DNA from: DATGLE01 sp035294325 | GTDB taxonomy: Bacteria > Chloroflexota > Ktedonobacteria > Ktedonobacterales > Ktedonobacteraceae | Direction of reading: 5' to 3' | Assembly: GCA_035294325.1 (NCBI GenBank) | Contig: DATGLE010000106.1 | Location: forward strand, 1 to 18,016 | Length of the DNA stretch: 18,016 nt | Part shown: piece after piece, positions 8,113 through 13,796 of the stretch | Layout: each line of letters starts with the position of its first letter | Numbering within the stretch: the first letter of the stretch is position 1 | The notes under the pieces: model-generated | Told to the model about the DNA's origin: nothing | The model's input: the letters and a program-made list of their open reading frames with translations, nothing else | The model's database searches: none | Translations under genes and position numbers: made by a program

Positions 8113-8245
8113 AAAGGTATCCGATCTCCGGCGCATTCGTTTGCTCGCGCCTGCGGCGCTTGCCTGGTAGATGTGGTTGTGAAAAAATGCGCGCGGCGCA
8201 TTTGTTTTCACAACCACATCTACCTCTGGTGCGGCTTCGTCGCAC
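8113..8245. repeat. Three-hairpin intergenic element, copy 1 (permease leader)
   Basis: Reading the plus strand, the element begins with AAAGGTATCCG. A 5-bp hairpin GCGCC-TGC-GGCGC (8147-8159) follows. Next is a long hairpin at 8166-8224 with 20-bp perfect outer arms and a nested AAATGCGC/GCGCATTT stem, and then a third hairpin (8229-8245, GTGCGGC/GTCGCAC). About 45 bases of the first part match the copy at 10975-11106 nearly base for base, and the stems of the other two differ by paired changes. It occupies the leader between the polymerase terminator and the permease start. Confidence 0.8.
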
Positions 8246-8337
8246 GAACGGCCCGCGAGAGAAGGCAATGGCGTGGAGAACCAGACATCCTCTTCAATGA
8301 ATACAAAAAGATGTACAAGACCTGAAAGGTGCTTTTA

Positions 8338-8370
8338 GAGAAAAAGGAAGGAGAGCCGTTCCCCTTCCTT
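8338..8370 (-). terminator. Intrinsic terminator of the family-B polymerase gene
   Basis: On the minus strand an 11-bp stem with one G-T wobble (arms AAGGAAGGGGA and TCTCCTTCCTT, loop ACGGC) is followed directly by TTTCTCT. It lies 65 bases after the polymerase stop and before the permease leader, so it separates the two transcripts. Confidence 0.8.
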
Positions 8371-8434
8371 GAAACTCTATTATCACAAGTATACCCGGCA
8401 AGAGGACGGAAAGCCAGGGAGGAAGCGAGCGGAA

Positions 8435-10954
8435 TTAGCAGCGAATCCAGACCGGCTCGATGCTCTCGACAGGACGGTCAAAGAGGCCCGGTTGATCGGG
8501 ACTGAAGAGCTGGTCAAAGTCCTCGGGCGCGAAGGCTTTGCGCAGGCGCTCGGCGTAGGAAGTGACCAGGGTGCGGACGTAGTGCTCGACATCGTAGTCG
8601 CGGCGCCCGGCGATGGCTCCGCGCTGCTCCGGCGTCACGGCAATATCCTGCTCATTGCGCTCCAGCCAGTCATTGCTGGTCGATGTCTCGGCGGTCTCTT
8701 CGGGAAGCCAGACGTAGTTGTTTTTGCCACGCGCGCGGTAGAAGCGCACGCGCTCCCCGGGATACCAGCGTGTGCGCCCGGCGCGCAGCAGCGCTTCATA
8801 CGCCGGCTCCGGGCGCGTATTCTTAATGGCGAGGTAGGATTCGGGCGTCTTTGAGAGGCGCACGCGTGCCGCCAGGTCGGCGGCGGTCAGCGTGCGGCTG
8901 CGCAGCGCCGCCACGGTTTCGAGAAAAACCTTGCGCACACCCGGTATATCACCGGTCATAGTGCAGAGCAAAGCCTGGCGCAAGAAGCGCTCGCCGAACG
9001 GCTCGGCGCGGCTCGAACGCAGCGCCACGCCATGCACGATCAGCCTGCTATCGTAGGTCAGGAGTGCGTAATTTTTCACCTCGTGGCTGAGCATGGCGCG
9101 GTAGCGGCCCTCGTATTCCAGGTGAATACCCTCGGGCAGTTCCGCGCCGATCTTGCTTACCAGGGCGCGCTCCTGCTCCTCGGTCCAACCGGCGGGGACA
9201 GCGAAATACACGCCGTCGGTATCGGCCTCGATCAGCGCCATGCCGTGCTGCCGCAGCGCATCGAGGACCTGTGTGAGAATGGCGCGCCCGCGCCGCGTCA
9301 CCTCGTCAGCGGCGCGGCTATCGGCGAAGAGCGCCATCGAGCCGGCTCCCATGTAGCCGTAGGCGGCATTGATAAGGATCTTCATCGCGGCCTGCGTCGC
9401 GTCGTGATGGTTGGCCTCTATGGAGCCTGGCCGGGCCGTGCGCGCCGCGACTTTGTGAGCGAGGCGCAGATCGGTCAGGCGGCCCAGGATGCTCAGCAGG
9501 ACGCCGAGGCGATCACGGGCGGGACCAATCTGGAAGGTGCACATGAGCGAGGGGTACAGTGAAGCGACATCTGCCTTGACCACGCGCTCGGCGACGCCCG
9601 TGGCGAAGAGATGCACCGCTCCGCCTTCGTGCATCGCGGCCTCACCCTGCTGATTCCCCTGCCGGGGCAGGGCGACTCCAGCGCGCAGGTAGGCGCGCAC
9701 GAGCATGGGTTCGAGAATGCCCATTGCCGGGCCGGCCGAGGCCAGGCGCTCGTAGCGGCGCGGAGCCATGCTTGCCAGCGCGAAGGGGGCGCCCAGCAGG
9801 CGGCGCGAGAGACCATCCACTTCGGCCACGTCGTCCAGAGCGTAGCGGCGCACCGTGGCAGGATCGCGCCGGTAGGTGTCGAAGATGGCCGCACCTTCCA
9901 GGTAGACGCGATCAGCAGAGGCGATGCCGAAGTAACGCGCCACGTCCTTGAGGCTGTAGCTGGGCATGTCGCGCATGACGAAATCATGGCGGCGCACAGC
10001 ATCGAGCGTATCGATCAACTCGCGCCCGGCGACGCTGTAGCGCGTGCGCCGGCGTGCATCAGGTCCGATAGCCAGCGTTTCCTGAAGGCGCTCCAGCACT
10101 GCTGCTCTCCCGCCTGGCAACTGACGGCCCAGGGCCAGCGGCACGCCCAGCACGCGGGCGCGCTGCTCCAGAAAAGGCAGGTCGAAGCCAAAGAGGTTGT
10201 GATTCTCGATCACGTCCGGGTCGCGTTCGCGGATCAGGTCGCAAAGCGCGCCGATCAGGCGAGCCTCGTCCTCTGGCGTAGAAGCTTCGAGCGTGGTAGC
10301 GAGGCCGCGATTATCGCGTATCGCAATAAGGAAGATGCGCCCCCGGTGCGGATCGAGGGCCGTTGTCTCCAGGTCGAATTGCAGGCGGTGCAGGTCCTCG
10401 TAGTTCAGGCCGCGAAAATAGACGCGCCCGCTGTACATCAGATATTGTTCGACGGGGCCGACGCGGTAATAGCTATCTTCCAGTTCGTTCAGGCTTTTGA
10501 TGGGGCGATCAAGTCGGCGCGCAGCTCCGCTCACGATGGCGCGTTCGAGCGTGCGCCAGTCGCGCGCGGCGATCAAATAGCGGTAGGCATCGCTCGGGCC
10601 GTCCAACTCGCGATACCAGATGGTGGCCCCGTTGCTGTGACCACTGCCGGGAACAGCGTTTACGAGCCTGTCCGCTCCCGGGTACTTCCGACCCGCCTGA
10701 CTGACCCGTAGGGTAGACGCGGCAGCAACGTTGTCAGGCGGAGTACGGAAGGACGTGAGGTCGTCGAGCGTGCTGGCGAAAAGCCAGGGATAGAAGCGCG
10801 CCTCCGTGCGGGTGACGTGCTCGCCCTCGCGCTGCCAGATAATGGCCTGGCCGTCGCGCTGCGCCCAGACGGAGACGATCCCCGGCGTGGGATCCCAGCC
10901 GAAGAGGTATTCGTTCTCCCTTTCGAGGGGAGCAGAATTTATGGATGAGATCAT
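8435..10954 (-). CDS. Family-B DNA polymerase with proofreading exonuclease
   Basis: The 839-residue product is a B-family DNA polymerase. Exonuclease motifs are FDLETTAL (193-200, D194/E196), NHNLFGFDLPF (251-261) and YALDDV (371-376). Polymerase motifs are DVASLYPSLM (462-471), KILINAAYGYMG (525-536) and ADTDGVYF (577-584). The last has Gly where most family-B enzymes have Ser. Both active sites look complete. A QPGLF near the C-terminus (about 821-825) resembles the beta-clamp-binding motif; E. coli Pol II ends in QLGLF. The likely role is lesion-tolerant or repair synthesis rather than bulk replication. The start ATG has GGAAG five bases ahead. The gene has its own promoter (11127-11155) with a possible LexA site, a structured leader, and a terminator at 8338-8370. 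Confidence 0.93.
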   Translation of the reverse strand: MISSINSAPLERENEYLFGWDPTPGIVSVWAQRDGQAIIWQREGEHVTRTEARFYPWLFASTLDDLTSFRTPPDNVAAASTLRVSQAGRKYPGADRLVNAVPGSGHSNGATIWYRELDGPSDAYRYLIAARDWRTLERAIVSGAARRLDRPIKSLNELEDSYYRVGPVEQYLMYSGRVYFRGLNYEDLHRLQFDLETTALDPHRGRIFLIAIRDNRGLATTLEASTPEDEARLIGALCDLIRERDPDVIENHNLFGFDLPFLEQRARVLGVPLALGRQLPGGRAAVLERLQETLAIGPDARRRTRYSVAGRELIDTLDAVRRHDFVMRDMPSYSLKDVARYFGIASADRVYLEGAAIFDTYRRDPATVRRYALDDVAEVDGLSRRLLGAPFALASMAPRRYERLASAGPAMGILEPMLVRAYLRAGVALPRQGNQQGEAAMHEGGAVHLFATGVAERVVKADVASLYPSLMCTFQIGPARDRLGVLLSILGRLTDLRLAHKVAARTARPGSIEANHHDATQAAMKILINAAYGYMGAGSMALFADSRAADEVTRRGRAILTQVLDALRQHGMALIEADTDGVYFAVPAGWTEEQERALVSKIGAELPEGIHLEYEGRYRAMLSHEVKNYALLTYDSRLIVHGVALRSSRAEPFGERFLRQALLCTMTGDIPGVRKVFLETVAALRSRTLTAADLAARVRLSKTPESYLAIKNTRPEPAYEALLRAGRTRWYPGERVRFYRARGKNNYVWLPEETAETSTSNDWLERNEQDIAVTPEQRGAIAGRRDYDVEHYVRTLVTSYAERLRKAFAPEDFDQLFSPDQPGLFDRPVESIEPVWIRC

Positions 10955-10974
10955 AATGCTTCCAATACCAGAAG

Positions 10975-11106
10975 AAAGGTATCCGGTTCCCGGCGTAGTT
11001 GTTTGCTCGCGCCTGCGGCGCTCGCTTTATGTATGTGGTTGTATGAAAAATGCGCGGCGCGCCTTTTTCATACAACCACATACAACGCTGTGCAGCGGGG
11101 CTGCAC
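10975..11106. repeat. Three-hairpin intergenic element, copy 2 (polymerase leader)
   Basis: This has the same layout and orientation as 8113-8245. AAAGGTATCCG is followed by the GCGCC-TGC-GGCGC hairpin (11009-11021), a long hairpin at 11030-11084 with a 21-bp perfect stem, and a third hairpin GTGCAGC-GGG-GCTGCAC (11090-11106). With the predicted start site near 11120, the whole element lies in the 5' untranslated region of the polymerase mRNA. A GC-rich inner stem followed by five T's on the minus strand gives it an attenuator-like appearance. Confidence 0.8.
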
Positions 11107-11112
11107 GGACGA

Positions 11113-11124
11113 AAACGTATGTTC
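11113..11124 (-). promoter_or_regulatory. Candidate LexA (SOS) box at the polymerase start site
   Basis: The minus strand reads GAACATACGTTT, which fits all 12 positions of GAACRNRYGTTY, the core of the Gram-positive LexA consensus. It lies three bases downstream of the predicted -10 box, where a repressor would block initiation. Whether this organism's LexA uses that motif is inference. Confidence 0.5.
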
Positions 11125-11126
11125 TA

Positions 11127-11155
11127 AGCATACCATGTGAACATGGGGAAGGCAA
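11127..11155 (-). promoter_or_regulatory. Sigma70-type promoter of the family-B polymerase
   Basis: On the minus strand TTGCCT (11150-11155) and TATGCT (11127-11132) are separated by exactly 17 bases. The spacer holds a perfect 14-bp palindrome, CCATGTGAACATGG (11133-11146), which could be an operator. Initiation is expected near 11120, right after the YtkA-like gene's stop codon. Confidence 0.6.
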
Positions 11156-11160
11156 TTGTG

Positions 11161-11592
11161 TTACTGCGTCATGATCTCGAAGGTGGCGCTCTCGATATGC
11201 GCGCCCGGCTGCGCGACGAGTATGCGCACCTGCCAGGGTCCGCTCATCGAGAACTGCACATGCGCGAGGTAGAGGCCGTTGTTCTGGACGATGGCGCTGG
11301 TCTGATCGGTGCCCATGTCCATCGTCGTCATCGTGCTCTCAACCGTCACGCGCGCATTGGTAACGAGCTGCTGTGAAGCGCTGCTCACCACCTGGATCGA
11401 GAGGGAAGCGGGCCGCGTGATCGGGGGTGGATTGGGATCGACGCGTATGGTGAGTTGATAGGGGCCGGCCTGCGCCGTCTGCACTGCGGCTGTGGGCTGA
11501 TGTGGCAGAACCTCGGTCAGCGATGTTCCTAGCCAGGCCATGAAGATAAGAAAACCGATGCCCAGGACGATAATCACCAGCCGGCGTCTCAT
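11161..11592 (-). CDS. Membrane-anchored YtkA/FixH-like protein
   Basis: The 143-residue product has one N-terminal membrane helix (about 5-22, rich in I, L, G and V) after an RRR start. An extracytoplasmic beta-rich domain of about 115 residues follows. The segment TMTTMDMGTDQ (about 87-97), then NNGLYLAHVQFSMSGPWQVRI, matches the pattern of YtkA-like/FixH domains, where methionines are thought to bind copper in some members. Its ATG overlaps the Rieske stop as ATGA, so it is translationally coupled and probably works with the Rieske protein outside the membrane. No enzyme activity can be assigned. The methionine cluster makes metal or redox chemistry plausible but unproven. Confidence 0.7.
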   Translation of the reverse strand: MRRRLVIIVLGIGFLIFMAWLGTSLTEVLPHQPTAAVQTAQAGPYQLTIRVDPNPPPITRPASLSIQVVSSASQQLVTNARVTVESTMTTMDMGTDQTSAIVQNNGLYLAHVQFSMSGPWQVRILVAQPGAHIESATFEIMTQ

Positions 11593-12530
11593 GCGTTGCT
11601 CTTGGGGACCTTGACGTAGATCTCACCGTTGACTATTTTCGTTTCCATGCGTGGTAATGGCGTCATGTACTTTAAGTGACCCGCGGCATTGACAGGTTTT
11701 CCGTATTGATCGAACAGGCCGCCATGACAGGGACAGAGGAATTGTCGATTCTTCTGCCACTGCACGAGGCAGCCCATGTGCGTGCAGGCGGCGGAGAGCG
11801 CGATGACTTGATCTTCTTCCTCTTCCTCCTCCCATGCGCCGCCCTTAGGGATATGTACGACGAAGCCCGCTACTGTATCCGTCGCAAAGCGTAGCACACC
11901 ATCGCCCAGTTGCGCAAGGGTGCCCACATAGTTCCAGGCCGTAGCGATGTTGTTCGGCACGAGCGGTACTGTCGCATCCGGTGTGCCCGTGTATTGCGTT
12001 GTAGCCGCTGTACCGCTTTTGCTCCCTTGTGACTGCTCGATGACGGAGCCGATGCCGACGCCAGCGGCGAGCGACGCGGCTGCGACTGCGCCCCCGGTAA
12101 GCAGGGAGCGGCGCGAAACAAACCGCACGCGCTCTGGCTTCGCCGCCCGGGGAGGCGCCTCCGGCGGCTGGGGCTGTGCCCGGGGCGCCTCCTGTCGCGG
12201 AACTTCCTGAGGCTCGGGGGGAGTGGGCGCTGGCGTTCGTTCCGCGCTCTTGTTAGCAATCGGTATCTTCAGCGTGTCTTCTTCAGTATCGTCTTCCACA
12301 TGCTCCTGATCCATTGCCAGCAGGCGAGCACGCAGGCTCTCAACAAATTCTGGACGTGGCGTCGCGGCTTCCGGTGCAGCAGAGCGAAAAAGCGCAGCCA
12401 TACGGTAGATGCGAGCCTGTTCTGGTGTCAGGCCCTTTGGAGGGTGGGCGACATGGCCGGCCTGAAGCTCTTCGATATAGCGCTCCAGGTCCAGATAATC
12501 TTCAAATCTCTCCTGATCTCCATCTGGCAT
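11589..12530 (-). CDS. Tat-exported Rieske [2Fe-2S] protein with anti-sigma-like cytoplasmic N-terminus
   Basis: The 313-residue product has four parts. Residues 1-75 are helix-rich and charged (YLDLERYIEELQAG, LTPEQARIYRMAALFR, PEFVESLRARLLAMD). Residues about 95-135 are a Pro/Glu-rich linker. A twin-arginine signal SRRSLLTGG (about 139-147) runs into a membrane helix ending near 165. The C-terminal half is a Rieske domain with CTHMGC (249-254) and CPCHGG (266-271), supplying the two Cys/His cluster ligand pairs and the disulfide cysteines, and an acidic WEEEEEED loop before it. The ATG at 12530 has GGGGAG seven bases ahead; an ATG at 12548 has none. No cytochrome b or other bc complex gene is nearby. 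The gene directly follows an ECF sigma gene, suggesting the N-terminal domain binds that sigma. Confidence 0.88.
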   Translation of the reverse strand: MPDGDQERFEDYLDLERYIEELQAGHVAHPPKGLTPEQARIYRMAALFRSAAPEAATPRPEFVESLRARLLAMDQEHVEDDTEEDTLKIPIANKSAERTPAPTPPEPQEVPRQEAPRAQPQPPEAPPRAAKPERVRFVSRRSLLTGGAVAAASLAAGVGIGSVIEQSQGSKSGTAATTQYTGTPDATVPLVPNNIATAWNYVGTLAQLGDGVLRFATDTVAGFVVHIPKGGAWEEEEEEDQVIALSAACTHMGCLVQWQKNRQFLCPCHGGLFDQYGKPVNAAGHLKYMTPLPRMETKIVNGEIYVKVPKSNA

Positions 12531-12562
12531 GGTTTCTCTCCCCGACATAATGGCGTTCCACT

Positions 12563-13069
12563 CTACACTTTTCCCGATACTGTGGTATCGAGGTCGGCGG
12601 CCCGTTTGAGCGCGCGAAACTGCAAAACTTTCACATTCGCCTCCGTCAATCCCATACGTGAGGCTGTCTCTTTAATCGAGAGATTGAGCAGAAAACGACA
12701 GGTTAGCACCTCCCGGTAATGTTCGGGCAGAAGCGCTAAGATCCGTTGTACGCGCTCTGCTGGCGTTGCATCCGCGACAACTGGCTCCTCCGCTGCCGGG
12801 CCTTCCCAGCCGGCGTCGAGCAATTCCTCCAGGGAGCTGACGGAGGCTCGATAGTAGGCGCGCCAGTAGTCGGCGATTGTCGTTTGCGCGATCTTGAAGA
12901 TCCATTTCTGAATGCTCTGCGGGTCGCGCTGGTGATCGATGCTGCGTACCGCCTTGATAAATATCTGTGAGGTCAGGTCCTCCGCTTCTTGCTGGTTGCC
13001 AACCTGACTGTAGGCATAACGGTATATCAGGCGGTGAGTTTCCTCATAGAACGTCTGAAATTTTTGCAC
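12563..13069 (-). CDS. ECF-type RNA polymerase sigma factor
   Basis: The 168-residue product has sigma region 2 at about 3-70 (FQTFYEETHRLIYRYAYSQ, EAEDLTSQIFIKAVRSID for core and -10 recognition) and region 4 at about 105-160 (LPEHYREVLTCRFLLNLSI, then the helix-turn-helix ETASRMGLTEANVKVLQFRA). I choose the GTG at 13069 because GGAGG lies seven bases ahead and region 2 then starts at once, as in typical ECF factors. GTG at 13171 and TTG at 13198 would add a non-conserved 34 to 43 residues. It is the first gene of an operon with the Rieske and YtkA-like genes, 32 bases ahead of the Rieske start. The leader is long and structured. Confidence 0.9.
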   Translation of the reverse strand: MQKFQTFYEETHRLIYRYAYSQVGNQQEAEDLTSQIFIKAVRSIDHQRDPQSIQKWIFKIAQTTIADYWRAYYRASVSSLEELLDAGWEGPAAEEPVVADATPAERVQRILALLPEHYREVLTCRFLLNLSIKETASRMGLTEANVKVLQFRALKRAADLDTTVSGKV

Positions 13070-13194
13070 GTCCTGGCCTCCAGGCCGATTTGCTCCCCGC
13101 CGATCCGTCACCGGTGGCCCACTCTCGTCTGCTGCGTGTGCGTTCACGTATGGCCCGTGCGGTATGTTCACAAAACCCCCTGCCTGACCATGCT

Positions 13195-13208
13195 CCAATA
13201 TATATTGG
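13195..13208. promoter_or_regulatory. 14-bp AT-rich palindrome upstream of the sigma gene
   Basis: CCAATATATATTGG is a perfect palindrome in an otherwise GC-rich setting, 126 bases ahead of the favoured sigma start. It could be an operator or part of a second promoter; no matching -35 box is clear. Confidence 0.35.
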
Positions 13209-13308
13209 TCGTTTCACCAACCCGGCTATCGATACACCGGGGCGGGCAATTATTATTACGTGCCGGGGTTACATTTGTTCGCATGCATGTGACGAGGGCA
13301 TAAAAGAA

Positions 13309-13383
13309 GGGTGGGTCGCGCTTTCACACCCCTGCAAGAAACCAGGAAGGTCTGCCTTTGCAGGGGCGAAGCACAACCCACCC
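13309..13383. repeat. Nested inverted repeat with GGGTGGGT ends
   Basis: Ends GGGTGGGT (13309-13316) and ACCCACCC (13376-13383) pair perfectly. Inside them CCCCTGCAA pairs with TTGCAGGGG. The CAGGGGCGAAGCACAACCC half has the look of short dispersed repeats common in Chloroflexota and cyanobacteria. It may be a repeat insertion in the sigma leader. Confidence 0.6.
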
Positions 13384-13393
13384 CCGGATGACG

Positions 13394-13471
13394 TTTTGAT
13401 GATTTTTAACTTTTCATCCGAAAAGCTGCGAACGCAACGATTTTCGAATTCCAAAGTTAAGCTCATCAAAA
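13394..13471. repeat. 78-base multi-stem hairpin in the sigma-operon leader
   Basis: Four stems stack concentrically. TTTTGATGA pairs with TCATCAAAA (9 bp, 13394-13402 and 13463-13471), TTAACTTT with AAAGTTAA (8 bp, 13406-13413 and 13453-13460), and CGAAAA with TTTTCG (6 bp). TGC pairs with GCA across a GAAC loop. Internal loops are small. It begins about 27 bases after the predicted transcription start, so it would be the first structure in the mRNA leader. It matches no riboswitch I recognise. Confidence 0.6.
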
Positions 13472-13504
13472 TGCCAGGAACCGCAAATCTGTGACTGTAT
13501 TTAT

Positions 13505-13533
13505 AGTATACACCATCCCCCCGCACCTTTCAA
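13505..13533 (-). promoter_or_regulatory. Sigma70-type promoter of the sigma-Rieske-YtkA operon
   Basis: On the minus strand TTGAAA (13528-13533) and TATACT (13505-13510) are 17 bases apart. Initiation is expected near 13498. A small palindrome CACCTTTCAAGGTG (13525-13538) covers the -35 box. No gene other than the sigma operon lies downstream. Confidence 0.6.
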
Positions 13534-13550
13534 GGTGAGCCTCTGATCCG

Positions 13551-13676
13551 GCAGGGCTATTTAATGCTCCCCGCCCCCCGCCCGAAAGGAAGAGTCTGGG
13601 CGGGGACACCCCGCGCCCCGCAAGGGGGCTGCCGCCCCCTTGACCCCCGCTTCTGGCGAACATTAAATAGCCCTGC
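13551..13676. mobile_element. MITE-like element with inverted ends and flanking duplication
   Basis: The ends GCAGGGCTATTTAATG (13551-13566) and CATTAAATAGCCCTGC (13661-13676) are perfect 16-bp inverted repeats. TGATCCG flanks both sides (13544-13550 and 13677-13683). It is extendable to the 9-bp CTGATCCGG if one end base is counted as target. The body has no coding capacity but holds GC-rich hairpins, among them CAAGGGGGC/GCCCCCTTG (13621-13642). The element lacks a transposase and would need one from elsewhere in the genome. Confidence 0.75.
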
Positions 13677-13698
13677 TGATCCGGGTGCCCATCGGTTT

Positions 13699-13796
13699 TT
13701 CGCTCCTTGCCATCTTCGGTGGCTCTCACTCTCTGTGCGAAGCGCCTGCGGCGCTGAGCAGTTATCCGAGGGCGAAGGAACCATACCAGGAGCGAA
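13699..13796. repeat. Closed-stem element directly after the helicase stop codon
   Basis: TTCGCTCCT (13699-13707) pairs with AGGAGCGAA (13788-13796), enclosing the recurrent GCGCC-TGC-GGCGC hairpin (13742-13754). It abuts the stop codon of the kinase-like/helicase gene. There is no T-run, so it is a transcript-end structure or repeat rather than an intrinsic terminator. Confidence 0.5.

Larger units (their letters stand above)
13070..13500 (-). promoter_or_regulatory. Long structured leader of the sigma-Rieske operon
   Basis: No gene is supported here. From the promoter at 13505-13533 a transcript would carry about 430 bases before the sigma start. They contain, in order, a 78-base hairpin (13394-13471), an inverted repeat (13309-13383) and a 14-bp palindrome CCAATATATATTGG (13195-13208). 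If one of the upstream starts (13171 or 13198) is used, the leader is 100-130 bases shorter. The part between 13210 and 13308 shows nothing recognisable. Confidence 0.5.

Noticed and set aside
8096..8245. N-terminal extension of the permease to 8245
   Set aside because: It would translate the three-hairpin repeat. The ATG at 8095 with GGGGGAG ahead fits the family start.
9611..10711. Plus-strand open frame of 366 codons opposite the polymerase
   Set aside because: It overlaps conserved exonuclease and polymerase motifs on the other strand and has no promoter or domain of its own.
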